Origin: Burkholderia anthina
GTDB taxonomy: Bacteria > Pseudomonadota > Gammaproteobacteria > Burkholderiales > Burkholderiaceae
Direction of reading: 5' to 3'
Length of the DNA: 64,000 bases
NCBI RefSeq assembly: GCF_001547525.1
Contig: NZ_CM003768.1
Span: 930,001 to 994,000, forward strand
Positions 26,429 through 34,955 of the stretch are shown here, piece by piece. The position numbers were made by a program, and so were the translations under genes. The first letter of the stretch is position 1. Every line of letters begins with the position of its first letter. The notes beneath the pieces are model-generated. The model was not told where the DNA came from. It worked only from the letters and a program-made list of their open reading frames with translations, and ran no database searches.

Positions 26429-27586
26429 TCAGTTCGCGGTGGGGGCGCTCGCGCCGGACGGCGCGGACGATGCGACGGGGTTGTCGGTAGCCGGTGCAGG
26501 CGATGCGCTCGACGGCGCCGATGCCGATGCGGGCGCGGATGCTGCCGATGAAGACGCGGGAGCGGCCGATGACGGCGTCGCGGTGGCCGGCGCTGCCGCC
26601 GGAGCCGAGGCAGATGCGGGCGCGAGGGCAGACGCGGGCGCGGAGACCGGCGCGGCCGTCGAACCGGAGGTCGGCGAAGGTGCCGGCGCGGTTGCCGGGC
26701 CGGAACCCGGCTTCGGCGCCGAAGCCGGCGCGGCAGCCGAAGCGGGAGCAGGCGCCGATGCAGGCGCCGGGCCGGCAGCCGAGGCCGGCACCGGCCCGGA
26801 CGCCGCCGCCGGCGCGGCAGCGCGCATCGCGGCGGGCGCCGCGACGGCCGATGCCGCGGCCGGCACGGCATTCGCGCCCGCCCCCGGCGTGACACCCGGC
26901 ACCGAAAGCGGCACGGGCGCCGCGGGCGGCGTCGGCACGACCGGCGTCGTCATCTTCATCGGTTCACCCTGCGGCGTCGGCGCGGGTTCGGGCAGCGGCG
27001 CGACGGGCTCCTTCTCGGCGGCCTTCACGGTCGCGCGGTCGCGCCGCGCCGGGTCGATCTTCAGGAAATGGTCGACGAGCGTGAAGAAGCGTTCATAGAA
27101 CACGCCGGCGGGAATCGTCTCGCTCGCGGTCTTCACGAGCGCATCGTCGCTCGACCCGATCGGCAGCGACAGCGAGCCGAACACGCTCAAGCCGACGCTG
27201 GCCGACGTATTCGACTTCTTCAGCGTATAGCGGTCCTGCACCGCGTTCACGTATGCGATGCTCGACGAGCCGTCCGCGGTCGCGTCCGCGCACACGACGT
27301 GAAACTCGATCACGACGTGCATGTCGTTGCTCGGCTGGAAATTCTTGCTGCCGTCGACCGCGTCGTTGCGCGACGACGACACCACGTAGCCCTGGCTCAG
27401 CAGCGCGCGCCGCGCGGCCTCGCAGGCCGCGTCGGATTTCGAGTGGAACGTGTGCGCATACGGGCTGGTGGTCGCGTCGAACTGTTCCTGCTGGTAGATC
27501 GGCTTGGGCGGCGACGAGCATGCCGCCAGCACGGTCGCGGCCGCGAGCGCGCACGAAACGGAAAACAGGCGAAATCGGTTGTGCAT
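26429..27586 (-). CDS. DUF2242 family lipoprotein with Ala/Pro-rich tail
   Basis: A 385-residue predicted lipoprotein. The signal peptide ends in a lipobox (VLAAC, Cys at about residue 23). The globular part (about residues 30-190), with SDAACEAARRALLSQGYVV, matches what I recall of DUF2242, a proteobacterial domain of unknown function. The last 160-170 residues are almost only Ala, Pro, Ser and Val, low-complexity and probably extended through the periplasm or cell wall. Start ATG at 27586. It stands alone, between the dehydratase gene and nhaR. No function is known to me. Confidence 0.85.
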   Translation of the reverse strand: MHNRFRLFSVSCALAAATVLAACSSPPKPIYQQEQFDATTSPYAHTFHSKSDAACEAARRALLSQGYVVSSSRNDAVDGSKNFQPSNDMHVVIEFHVVCADATADGSSSIAYVNAVQDRYTLKKSNTSASVGLSVFGSLSLPIGSSDDALVKTASETIPAGVFYERFFTLVDHFLKIDPARRDRATVKAAEKEPVAPLPEPAPTPQGEPMKMTTPVVPTPPAAPVPLSVPGVTPGAGANAVPAAASAVAAPAAMRAAAPAAASGPVPASAAGPAPASAPAPASAAAPASAPKPGSGPATAPAPSPTSGSTAAPVSAPASALAPASASAPAAAPATATPSSAAPASSSAASAPASASAPSSASPAPATDNPVASSAPSGASAPTAN

Positions 27587-27703
27587 GGCGTCTTTCAGAA
27601 GGCTCGGCGAGAGGTGGCGCAAGGGCGGTGCCCGGATGGGCGCACGCGCACATCTCGTATGGCCGGGGCGACATTATAGTTTCGTTTGATGTCGCGGCTC
27701 GCT

Positions 27704-28597
27704 TCAGTCGGCCGGCGCGCCGCGCGCCGCGGCCAGCAATCGCGACGTCAGCGGATGATGTTCGCCGCGCCGCGAGCGGATCGCGTGGATCTCCTCGGTC
27801 ACGTCGCCCGCCTGCCCGAGCCGCCTGAGCCCGCGCAGCAGCGACGCATCGTTCGCGCCGAGTTCGCTCAGCGGGAACACGCCGAGGCCGCGCGCCGCGA
27901 ACACGGCCATCAGCGCGCTGTCCTCGAACTCCCCGGCCACGCGGGGCACGATCCGCTCGTTTTCCAGCCACAGGTCGAGGCGGGCGCGCAACGCCGAATG
28001 CGCGGTCGGCAGCAGCACGGGCAGCTCGGCCAGGCACTGCGGAAAGCGCTGCCGGGCGGCCGGCGTGACGAGCGCCGCGGGCCCGTACCAGTCGACCGGC
28101 GAGGCCACGAGCCGCTCGCTCGTCACGCGCAGGTTCGACCCCGACGGCGCGCCCTGGCCGGCCAGCACGAGATCCAGGTGATGCAGCGCGAGTTCCGCGA
28201 GCAGCGCGTCGTGCTCGCCCTCGTGACACAGCAGCCGCAGCGTGGGCGTGTCGAGCACCGGGGCCAGGATCGCGTGCGCGGCGAGCTTGGAGATGCCGTC
28301 CGCGAGGCCGACCGCGAGCCGCACGGTCGGCCGGCTGGCCGCCGCGCGCACGTCGTCGGGAATCAGCCGGCCCATCTCGAAGATGACTTCCGCGCGCGCG
28401 AAGGCGGCCTGCCCGGCGTCGGTCATCGCGACGCCGCGCCCGGCAGGGCGCAGCAACTGGTGCCCGAGCGATTTCTCCAGCTCGCGCACCTGCGCGCTGA
28501 TCGTCTGCACGGCCATGTCCAGCCGGCCGGCCGCACGCGCGAAACCGCCTTCCTTCACGACGACCCAGAAATAGTACAGATGGCGAAAATTCAGCAT
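27704..28597 (-). CDS. nhaR: LysR-family regulator, NhaR-like
   Basis: A 297-residue LysR protein that starts MLNFRHLYYFWVVVKEGGFARAA and continues with VQTISAQVRELEKSLGHQLL, a sequence typical of NhaR, the activator of Na+/H+ antiporter and stress genes in enterics. The effector domain includes the family-like WYGPAALV and LENERIVPRVAGEFEDSALM. No nhaA gene is nearby; instead it is divergent from terC (110-bp gap), which may be its local target. Regulation by Na+ or pH is an inference from the family. Confidence 0.88.
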   Translation of the reverse strand: MLNFRHLYYFWVVVKEGGFARAAGRLDMAVQTISAQVRELEKSLGHQLLRPAGRGVAMTDAGQAAFARAEVIFEMGRLIPDDVRAAASRPTVRLAVGLADGISKLAAHAILAPVLDTPTLRLLCHEGEHDALLAELALHHLDLVLAGQGAPSGSNLRVTSERLVASPVDWYGPAALVTPAARQRFPQCLAELPVLLPTAHSALRARLDLWLENERIVPRVAGEFEDSALMAVFAARGLGVFPLSELGANDASLLRGLRRLGQAGDVTEEIHAIRSRRGEHHPLTSRLLAAARGAPAD

Positions 28598-28604
28598 CGG
28601 AGCG

Positions 28605-28652
28605 CGATATATCGAAAAAAACGAACCTGAAGTCAGATTCTCTCTGATTTTT
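28605..28652. promoter_or_regulatory. Divergent nhaR-terC control region with two small inverted repeats
   Basis: CGATATATCG (28605-28614) is a 10-bp palindrome 8 bp upstream of nhaR. TCAGA (28633-28637) pairs with TCTGA (28643-28647) and is followed by a T run, a small terminator-like hairpin ahead of terC. Both may belong to the NhaR-controlled divergent promoters. No yybP-type riboswitch fits in the 110 bp available. Confidence 0.4.
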
Positions 28653-28707
28653 CCGAAGTACGGAGCGGCATATCATCGGGTTTTCCACTTTCGTATCCGC
28701 CCATCCC

Positions 28708-29463
28708 ATGGACTATCTGCTGACGCTTGCCACCGACCCCGCCGTCTGGGCCGCGCTCCTGACGCTCGTCGTGATGGAAGTCGTGCTCGGCATCGACAAC
28801 CTGATCTTCATCTCGATCCTCAGCAACAAGCTGCCCGAAGCGCAGCGCGCACGCACGCAGCGCCTCGGCATCGCGCTCGCGCTGGTGATGCGCCTCGCGC
28901 TGCTCGGCAGCGTCGCGTGGATCGCGAGCCTCACCGAACCCGTGTTCACGCTGTTCGACCATGCGTTCTCGTGGCGCGACATGATCCTGCTGTCGGGCGG
29001 CCTGTTCCTCGTGTGGAAGGCGACCACCGAGATCCATCACCACGTGTCGCATGACGGCGACGGCGCGGGCGGGGCCGCCGGCGCGGCCGGCCTGACGATG
29101 TGGGCCGCGATCGGCCAGATCGTGATGCTCGACATCGTGTTCTCGATCGACAGCATCGTGACCGCGATCGGCATGACCGAGCACGTCCCGATCATGTTCG
29201 TCGCCGTGATCGTCGCCGTGACCGTGATGCTGTTCGCCGCGCAGCCGCTCGCACGCTTCATCGACCGCAACCCGACGATCGTGATGCTCGCGCTGTCGTT
29301 CCTGGTCGTGATCGGCATGACGCTGATCGCCGAAGGGTTCGGTTCGCACGTGCCGAAGGGTTACATCTATGCGGCGATGGCCTTCTCGGCGTTCGTCGAG
29401 GGCATGAACATGCTCGCGCGGCGCGCGAAGGCGAAGCGGGCCGCGCACGCGGCGCGCGACTGA
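28708..29463 (+). CDS. TerC/Alx-family integral membrane protein
   Basis: A 251-residue membrane protein with about seven helices. Family motifs with acidic residues inside the membrane are visible: [15 protein letters not shown] (about residues 22-36) and [14 protein letters not shown] (about residues 138-151). Members are linked to Mn2+ export or metal and tellurite resistance. The N-terminal [20 protein letters not shown] matches the YgdQ/YoaE-like branch. It is divergent from nhaR. The exact ion is not known here. Confidence 0.92.
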   Translation: MDYLLTLATDPAVWAALLTLVVMEVVLGIDNLIFISILSNKLPEAQRARTQRLGIALALVMRLALLGSVAWIASLTEPVFTLFDHAFSWRDMILLSGGLFLVWKATTEIHHHVSHDGDGAGGAAGAAGLTMWAAIGQIVMLDIVFSIDSIVTAIGMTEHVPIMFVAVIVAVTVMLFAAQPLARFIDRNPTIVMLALSFLVVIGMTLIAEGFGSHVPKGYIYAAMAFSAFVEGMNMLARRAKAKRAAHAARD

Positions 29464-29552
29464 CGCGGCACGCGGGATGCCGGCCGCCGCGGCGGCCGGC
29501 TCGCGCGCCTCATACGGAATCCGGATGAAATCGCACGGAAAGGAGAATCGCG

Positions 29553-29855
29553 ATGAAATGTCCTGTCTGCAAGACGCCCGACCTGCTGATGGCCGAGCGC
29601 CAGTCGATCGAGATCGACTATTGTCCGACCTGCCGCGGCGTGTGGCTCGATCGCGGCGAACTCGACAAGCTGATCGCCCGCGAAACCGGTGACGCGCCGG
29701 TTCGCCGCGACGCCGCGCCGGCGCAACACGATGCGCCCGCGCCGCGCGGCCGCGACGACGGCTGGGGGCGCGACGGCCGCTCGCACGACGAGCGTTATCG
29801 GCACGACGGCCGGCGTCGCAAGAAGTCGGTGTTCGATCTGTTCGATTTCGATTGA
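29553..29855 (+). CDS. TFIIB-type zinc ribbon protein (zf-TFIIB)
   Basis: A 100-residue protein with one zinc ribbon: CPVC at residues 3-6 and CPTC at residues 24-27, then GVWLDRGELDKLI, the typical zf-TFIIB family pattern. The C-terminal half is rich in Arg, Asp, His and Pro and probably disordered, ending in KKSVFDLFDFD. A strong ribosome site (AAAGGAGA) precedes the ATG at 29553. The function of this small family is unknown; zinc and nucleic-acid binding are plausible. Confidence 0.85.
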   Translation: MKCPVCKTPDLLMAERQSIEIDYCPTCRGVWLDRGELDKLIARETGDAPVRRDAAPAQHDAPAPRGRDDGWGRDGRSHDERYRHDGRRRKKSVFDLFDFD

Positions 29856-29894
29856 AGCGGCGGTTCGCGTGCCCGAACGCGCGCGGCCCGATGT

Positions 29895-29935
29895 AAAAAA
29901 TCCCCGCCCGGCATCGCGCCGGGGCGGGGATTTTT
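29895..29935. terminator. Bidirectional terminator between zinc ribbon gene and hsp20 genes
   Basis: ATCCCCGCCC (29900-29909) pairs with GGGCGGGGAT (29922-29931). It is flanked by an A tract on the left and a T tract on the right, so it can end transcription of the plus-strand zinc ribbon gene and of the minus-strand hsp20 pair. Confidence 0.93.
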
Positions 29936-29967
29936 CTTGCGCGTCGCGTCAGCACACGCGCCGATGC

Positions 29968-30378
29968 TTACGCATGGCCGGCCGTCACGTCGATGCGGCG
30001 CGGACGCGTTTCCTCGCGGCGCGGAATCGTCAGCGTCAGCACGCCGTCGCGCAGGTTCGCGTCGATCCGCGACGTGTCGAGGTCGGCGCTCAGCACGAAC
30101 GACCGTGCATAGCGCGTCGCGCGTACTTCCGCGTGCCGCATGCGCAGGTCGGCCGGCGCGTCGAATTGCGTCGCGGCTTCGATCGTCAGCGTATTGTCGT
30201 GCACCTTCACGTCGAGGTTGTCGCGCGGCACGCCGGGTAGGTCGGCCCGCAGCGTGACGCCGCGCGCGTCCTCGACGATGTCGACGGACGGCGTGATCGC
30301 GGGCCGGCGCGCGGCTTCGGCGGCGGCAGCGTGAACGGTGCTCGGGTGGCGTTCGGCCAGGGTCGGGTTCGTATTCAT
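29968..30378 (-). CDS. Hsp20/alpha-crystallin family small heat-shock protein (second gene)
   Basis: A 136-residue small heat-shock protein. The alpha-crystallin domain spans about residues 30-130, with the conserved start PSVDIVEDARGVTLRADLPG and the domain-closing LRDGVLTLTIPR. The N-terminal arm is short and Ala-rich. It starts at ATG 30378 with AGGA upstream, 16 bases after the stop of the other hsp20 gene, so the two are co-transcribed. Such proteins hold unfolding proteins during heat stress as oligomers, possibly mixed with the neighbour. Confidence 0.92.
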   Translation of the reverse strand: MNTNPTLAERHPSTVHAAAAEAARRPAITPSVDIVEDARGVTLRADLPGVPRDNLDVKVHDNTLTIEAATQFDAPADLRMRHAEVRATRYARSFVLSADLDTSRIDANLRDGVLTLTIPRREETRPRRIDVTAGHA

Positions 30379-30394
30379 GTCGGTATCCTGAAGA

Positions 30395-30832
30395 TTACTG
30401 AATCGTGATCGCACGCGGCTTCGATGCTTCGCGCCGGCCGACGCGAATCAGCAGGCAGCCGTTTTCGTAGCGGGCGCTGACCTGGTCGGGGTCCGCGTCG
30501 CGCGGCAATTCGACCACGCGGCGGAACGCGCCGTGAAAGCGCTCCTGCGCATACGTGCGCACGTCGTCGCCTTCGCGCGGCGCCGGCTTGCGCTCGCCGC
30601 TGATCGTCAGCAGATCCTTGTCGATCGACACGTCGAAGTCGCTCGCGGCCATGCCGGGTGCGAACGCGACGATCTCGATCGCATCGTCGGTGGCGCCGAC
30701 GTTGAGTGCGGGAAACGCGCCGGCGCGCCCCGCACGGATGCCGGACGGGCGCTCGCCGAGCAGGCTCGCCATCTGCCGCTGCACGCGGGCGAATTCGTCG
30801 AACAGATCGTAGCCGTGATGGATACCGCTCAT
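30395..30832 (-). CDS. Hsp20/alpha-crystallin family small heat-shock protein (first gene)
   Basis: A 145-residue small heat-shock protein. The N-terminus MSGIHHGYDLFDEFARVQRQM is followed by the alpha-crystallin domain (about residues 42-142), with FAPGMAASDFDVSIDKDLLTISGERK and the closing ENGCLLIRVGR. A strong ribosome site (AGGAGG) precedes the ATG at 30832. It is the first gene of the two-gene heat-shock operon. I looked for a ROSE-type thermometer or a sigma32 promoter in the 128 bp upstream and saw no convincing one. Confidence 0.92.
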   Translation of the reverse strand: MSGIHHGYDLFDEFARVQRQMASLLGERPSGIRAGRAGAFPALNVGATDDAIEIVAFAPGMAASDFDVSIDKDLLTISGERKPAPREGDDVRTYAQERFHGAFRRVVELPRDADPDQVSARYENGCLLIRVGRREASKPRAITIQ

Positions 30833-31080
30833 GTTGGTCCTCCTGAACAGGGAACGCGGGAGACGTGACCGCGCGACGCCTGCGGCGGGCGCGACGGGGG
30901 CTCCACGAGGTCGATAACGGGGGCGGTGCGTTGGATGCGGCACTGCCCGACGACGCTTAATTAGTGGCCGCCGCCGCGCATTTCAAGAGGGCATGGGCAA
31001 TCCCCGCGTCGACGCATGCGCACGGGATTCGATGCGACAATCGCCGCGGCATATCCGCAGACCAACCACACGGGACAACC

Positions 31081-31998
31081 ATGGACATTCGACGTATCGC
31101 GATCGTCGGCGCCGGCGTGATCGGCGCGAGCTGGGCCGCCTTCTACCTGACGCAGGGCTTCGACGTCGTCGCGACCGACCCGGCGCCGCAGGCCGACCAG
31201 CGGCTGCGCGACGCGCTCGCCGCCTTCCTCGGCGAGCGGGCCGCCGAACTTGCCGCGCGGCTGTCGTTCGACACCGATCTCGTGCGCGCGCTCGACGGCG
31301 TCGACTTCGTGCAGGAGAACGGCCCCGAGCGACTCGACCTGAAGCGCGCGCTCTATCGCCAGATGGACGACGTGCTGCCTGCGCACGTGCCGATCGCGTC
31401 GAGTTCGTCGGGCCTGAAGATGTCCGAGATCCAGACCGCGTGCGCGAAGCATCCGGAGCGCTGCCTGATCGCGCATCCGTTCAATCCGCCGCACCTGATC
31501 CCGCTCGTCGAGCTGGTCGGCGGCGATGCGACGGACCCCGACGTGATCGCGCGCGTGAAGCAGTTCTACGATGCGCTCGGCAAGCAGACGATCGTGCTGA
31601 ACAAGGAGATGACCGGCCACGTCGCGAACCGGCTCGCGGCCGCGCTGTTCCGCGAGGTGTATCACCTCGTCGGCGAAGGCGTCGTGAGCGTCGCCGACGC
31701 GGACAAGGCCGTCGCGTGGGGCCCCGGCCTGCGCTGGGGGCTGATGGGGCAGTGCCTGACCTATCACCTCGGCGGCGGCGCGGGCGGGATCGCGCACTTC
31801 CTCGAACACCTGTCGGGGCCGATCGCGAGCTGGTGGGACGACCTCGGCACGCCGTCGTTCGATCCGGAGGTCGATCGCAAGCTGACCGACGAACTGCGCG
31901 CGATCCAGGGCGAGCGCTCGATGCAGGCGCTGGCGGCCGAGCGCGACCGGCTGCTCGTCGAGCTGATCGACGCGCGGCGCCGCAGCTTCCTGCCTTGA
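31081..31998 (+). CDS. 3-hydroxyacyl-CoA dehydrogenase family / L-carnitine dehydrogenase-like
   Basis: A 305-residue NAD-dependent dehydrogenase. The Rossmann motif VGAGVIGASWAAFY is at residues 9-22, and the helical C-terminal domain includes HPFNPPHLIPLVE and KEMTGHVANRLAAALFREV, as in 3-hydroxyacyl-CoA dehydrogenase. The GASWAAFYLTQGFDV pattern and the WWDDLGTP stretch resemble L-carnitine 3-dehydrogenase, which has the same fold. Start ATG at 31081. Hydroxyacyl-CoA versus carnitine cannot be settled here: no carnitine operon genes are adjacent. Confidence 0.85.
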   Translation: MDIRRIAIVGAGVIGASWAAFYLTQGFDVVATDPAPQADQRLRDALAAFLGERAAELAARLSFDTDLVRALDGVDFVQENGPERLDLKRALYRQMDDVLPAHVPIASSSSGLKMSEIQTACAKHPERCLIAHPFNPPHLIPLVELVGGDATDPDVIARVKQFYDALGKQTIVLNKEMTGHVANRLAAALFREVYHLVGEGVVSVADADKAVAWGPGLRWGLMGQCLTYHLGGGAGGIAHFLEHLSGPIASWWDDLGTPSFDPEVDRKLTDELRAIQGERSMQALAAERDRLLVELIDARRRSFLP

Positions 31999-32029
31999 TC
32001 CTGGTCCGGTCGTGCACGCGCGGCGGCGG

Positions 32030-32314
32030 TTATTGCTGCGACGTCGTCTGGCTGGCCGGCGGCACGTGGGCCAGCCACGCGGGGCTCACGGCCTGCACGA
32101 GTTCGCGGTTGCGTGCGCGCGTCGCGGCGTTCGGCGGATAGTTGCCGTCGTTGGTCGGCAGTTCGCCGTCGAGATAGGCCTGCTTGAGCTGCTCGATGAC
32201 TTCCGCGCGCGTCAGGCCCTGTTGCGCGGGGGGCGACGCGTCGGTCTGGGCAAAGGCGGGGGACAGCAAGGCGGCTGCGGCGGTCGCGACGGCGAATCGC
32301 AGGGCGTTGTTCAT
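32030..32314 (-). CDS. Small secreted DUF4148 protein
   Basis: A 94-residue protein. The signal peptide (residues 1-22) ends at AFA, followed by a short mature part containing LTRAEVIEQLKQAYLDGELP, the mark of DUF4148. This family is abundant in Burkholderia, often in several copies, with unknown function. It converges with the dehydrogenase at 31081. A periplasmic or secreted location is likely. Confidence 0.85.
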   Translation of the reverse strand: MNNALRFAVATAAAALLSPAFAQTDASPPAQQGLTRAEVIEQLKQAYLDGELPTNDGNYPPNAATRARNRELVQAVSPAWLAHVPPASQTTSQQ

Positions 32315-32471
32315 GGCGGGCTCCGATCAAGGGGACGGGGTAGCGGATGCGCGCGGCGATGTGCGGTGCATTCCGTTGGGTCCCATTGTCGCGAGCGCGT
32401 GCTGCGCGGACGATGACGCGTTCCGGGCAACGCTGTCAGGTGCGGGCGCGACCGCGCCCCGTGCGGTGCCG

Positions 32472-33320
32472 CTACAACTCGGCCGCCGCCGCGATCAGCG
32501 TGGCTTCCAGCGCGAGCGTCGAGCGCGACGCGGCCGCCGGGCGGTCGATCACGTATTCGAGTTCGCCGAGCTCCGGCAGCCCCGCGTCGAGCCGCGCGAG
32601 CCCGGCCGGGATCACGTAGCCGGCGAACGCGCTGACGCCGAGCCCCGCGCTCGCGGCCGCCCGCAACACCGCGATGCTGCTGCTCACGACGGCGATCCGG
32701 TACGGCCGCCCGACGGCTTCGAGCGATTCGAGCACGCGCCGGCGCGACACGCTCGGCTCCGGATGCATCGCGAGCGGCAGCACGGCCTCGTGGCCGGTGA
32801 TCCGCGAATCGGGGCCGGTGCACCAGTACAGCGGTTCGCTGCGGATCACGCGGCCGCGCCGGCTGCCGGCGATGCGCTTCGCGAACACGAGATCGTGCCG
32901 GCCTTCGTCGAGCGCGTCGAACAGGTCGCCGGACAGCCCGGTCGAGATCGCGAGCTCGACGTCCGGGTTGCGCTGCACGAAGCTCGCAAGCGCGGCCGTC
33001 AGGTGCGCCGACGCGAAATCCTCCGACATCGCGAGCCGCACCTTGCCCGACAGCGGCGGCCCGCATACCGACGTGACGGCCTCGTCCATCAGTTCGAGAA
33101 TCCGCACCGCGTAGCGGAACAGCGCGTCGCCGTGCTGCGACAGGTGCACGTTGCGCGTGTCGCGCTCGAACAGCGGCCGGTCGAGCAGCTCCTCGAGGCG
33201 GCGGATATGCTGGCTGACGGTCGATTGCGACAGGTTCACGCGCTCGGACGCGGCGGTGAAGCTGCCGGACTGGGCGACGGCGACGAAGCTGCGCAGCAAT
33301 TCGGGCGGTAACGGACGCAT
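32472..33320 (-). CDS. mdcR: LysR-family regulator of malonate genes (MdcR-like)
   Basis: A 282-residue LysR protein. The HTH is LLRSFVAVAQSGSFTAASERVNLSQSTVSQHIRRLEELL from about residue 8, followed by the effector domain. ATG 33320 is used; another ATG 4 codons earlier is possible. It is divergent from madL-madM-mdcACDEGBH across 330 bp, the arrangement of MdcR in other bacteria, where it controls malonate genes with malonate as signal. The name rests mainly on this context. Confidence 0.85.
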   Translation of the reverse strand: MRPLPPELLRSFVAVAQSGSFTAASERVNLSQSTVSQHIRRLEELLDRPLFERDTRNVHLSQHGDALFRYAVRILELMDEAVTSVCGPPLSGKVRLAMSEDFASAHLTAALASFVQRNPDVELAISTGLSGDLFDALDEGRHDLVFAKRIAGSRRGRVIRSEPLYWCTGPDSRITGHEAVLPLAMHPEPSVSRRRVLESLEAVGRPYRIAVVSSSIAVLRAAASAGLGVSAFAGYVIPAGLARLDAGLPELGELEYVIDRPAAASRSTLALEATLIAAAAEL

Positions 33321-33650
33321 TGCTAAATCCACTGAATCGGTTTCGACAACTTCATAAATGGCCGGATTTTGCGGCGCTAGTATCGGATCACGCGCCCGTG
33401 CGGCCTCCGCGAAACGGGGGACACCGGACGCGTAGCCCGTGTCGCGCCGCCGGCTGCATCGATCAGTCTAAGCCATCCGGCGTCCGGCCCGAAACCGCAT
33501 CATCCCATCGACCCCGAGAACGCGCTCGCACGACGAGCCGCCGGGCCGCGGCGCCCCGCCGCAGGAGACACACAGTCCGCCCGGGATCGGCGTGCGGGCC
33601 TGGCTCCCGCACGCGTCAGGCGCCCGTCACGAAGAGACTGGAGACGACTC
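33321..33650. promoter_or_regulatory. Divergent mdcR-madL promoter region
   Basis: No gene is seen in these 330 bp. TAGTAT at 33378-33383 could be a -10 box toward madL, with no good -35, as is common for LysR-activated promoters. The AT-richer part 33321-33360 just upstream of mdcR is the likely regulator-binding zone. If so, the madL leader would be about 260 nt. Confidence 0.45.
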
Positions 33651-34046
33651 ATGATCATCTATGGAACCGCGCTGCTGGCGTTCTGCCACCTGGCCGGACT
33701 GTTCCTCGGCGACCTGCTCGGCAGCGCGATCGGCGTGAAGACCAACGTCGGCGGCGTCGGTATCGCGATGCTGCTGCTGATCTGCCTGCGCCTGTGGCTG
33801 CACCGGCGCGGCTGGCTGCCGAAGGAGACCGAGGCGGGCGTCGGCTTCTGGGGGGCGATGTACATCCCGGTCGTCGTCGCGATGGCCGCGAACCAGAACG
33901 TCGTCGCCGCGCTCAAGGGCGGGCCGGTCGCGCTGCTGGCCGCCGTCGGCGCGGTCGCGATCTGCGCATGCTGCATCGCGGTGCTCGCGCGCACGGGCCG
34001 CGACGACACGGCCTTCGCGGGCGTGCCGCAATTCGAAGAACGGTAA
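33651..34046 (+). CDS. madL: Malonate transporter, MadL subunit
   Basis: A 131-residue membrane protein with about four helices. IYGTALLAFCHLAGLFLGDLLG and KTNVGGVGIAMLLLI are typical of MadL, the small subunit of the two-part malonate:Na+/H+ symporter first known from Malonomonas. It begins with ATG after GGAG, and madM follows 11 bases after the stop. It is the first gene of the malonate operon and replaces the MdcF-type carrier found in Klebsiella. Confidence 0.93.
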   Translation: MIIYGTALLAFCHLAGLFLGDLLGSAIGVKTNVGGVGIAMLLLICLRLWLHRRGWLPKETEAGVGFWGAMYIPVVVAMAANQNVVAALKGGPVALLAAVGAVAICACCIAVLARTGRDDTAFAGVPQFEER

Positions 34047-34057
34047 CGGAGGCCGCC

Positions 34058-34825
34058 ATGCTGCAGATGCTCGAAAAAACCGTCGCCCACAACGGGCTCG
34101 TCGCGTCGTTCGCGCTGGTCGGCCTGATCATGTGGCTGTCGTCGATCGCGTCGCGCAAGCTCACGTTCGGCCGCGTGCACGGCTCGGCGATCGCGATCGT
34201 GATCGGCCTCGTGCTCGCCTACGTCGGCGGCGCATTCACCGGAGGCGAGAAGGGGCTGGCCGACGTCAAGCTGTTCGCCGGCATCGGCCTGATGGGCGGC
34301 GCGATGCTGCGCGATTTCGCGATCGTCGCGACCGCGTTCGAAGTGCAGCCGACCGAGGCGCGCAAGGCCGGGCTCGTCGGCGTCGTGTCGCTGCTGCTCG
34401 GCACCGTGCTGCCGTTCATCGTCGGCGCGTGCGTCGCGCGTGCGTTCGGCTATACCGATGCGGTCAGCATGACGACGATCGGCGCGGGCGCCGTTACCTA
34501 CATCGTCGGGCCCGTCACGGGCGCGGCGATCGGCGCGAGCTCCGACGTGATCGCGCTCAGCATCGCGACGGGTCTCGTGAAGGCGATCATCGTGATGGTC
34601 GGCACGCCGGTCGCGGCCAATTTCATGGGGCTGAAGACGCCGCGTTCCGCGATGATCTTCGGCGGGTTGGCCGGCACCGTCAGCGGCGTGAGCGCGGGCC
34701 TTGCCGCGACCGATCGCCGGCTCGTCCCGTACGGTGCGCTGGTCGCGACGTTCCATACCGGCGTCGGCTGCCTGCTCGGGCCGTCGGTTCTGTTCTTCAC
34801 GACGCGCGCGCTGGTCGGCGCGTGA
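34058..34825 (+). CDS. madM: Malonate transporter, MadM subunit
   Basis: A 255-residue inner-membrane protein with about eight helices, the large subunit of the MadLM malonate symporter. Conserved stretches include GLVASFALVGLIMWLSS, FAGIGLMGGAMLRDFAIVATAFEV and IGAGAVTYIVGPVTG. ATG 34058 has GGAGG just upstream. MadL and MadM are both required for uptake in the characterised system. The gap to mdcA is 130 bp, the largest inside the locus. Confidence 0.94.
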   Translation: MLQMLEKTVAHNGLVASFALVGLIMWLSSIASRKLTFGRVHGSAIAIVIGLVLAYVGGAFTGGEKGLADVKLFAGIGLMGGAMLRDFAIVATAFEVQPTEARKAGLVGVVSLLLGTVLPFIVGACVARAFGYTDAVSMTTIGAGAVTYIVGPVTGAAIGASSDVIALSIATGLVKAIIVMVGTPVAANFMGLKTPRSAMIFGGLAGTVSGVSAGLAATDRRLVPYGALVATFHTGVGCLLGPSVLFFTTRALVGA

Positions 34826-34955
34826 GGCCATGCGAGTGGCCCGTGCGCGCGCCGCATCCATCGCGGCGTCCTCTGAGTCGCATTCGGCAACATCATCAAT
34901 CGACAGCGGCGCCAGGCTTAGAATGCCGCTGAACCCTCGAAGCGGAGAACTGTTC

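Noticed and set aside
26450..26950. GCC/GGC-rich stretch considered as a tandem repeat or VNTR locus
   Set aside because: The units are not exact and follow the reading frame of the Ala/Pro-rich lipoprotein tail, so codon bias explains them.
30833..30960. ROSE-type RNA thermometer or sigma32 promoter before the hsp20 pair
   Set aside because: I found neither a clear CTTGAA/CCCCAT pair nor a conserved stem covering the AGGAGG site; not supportable from this sequence alone.
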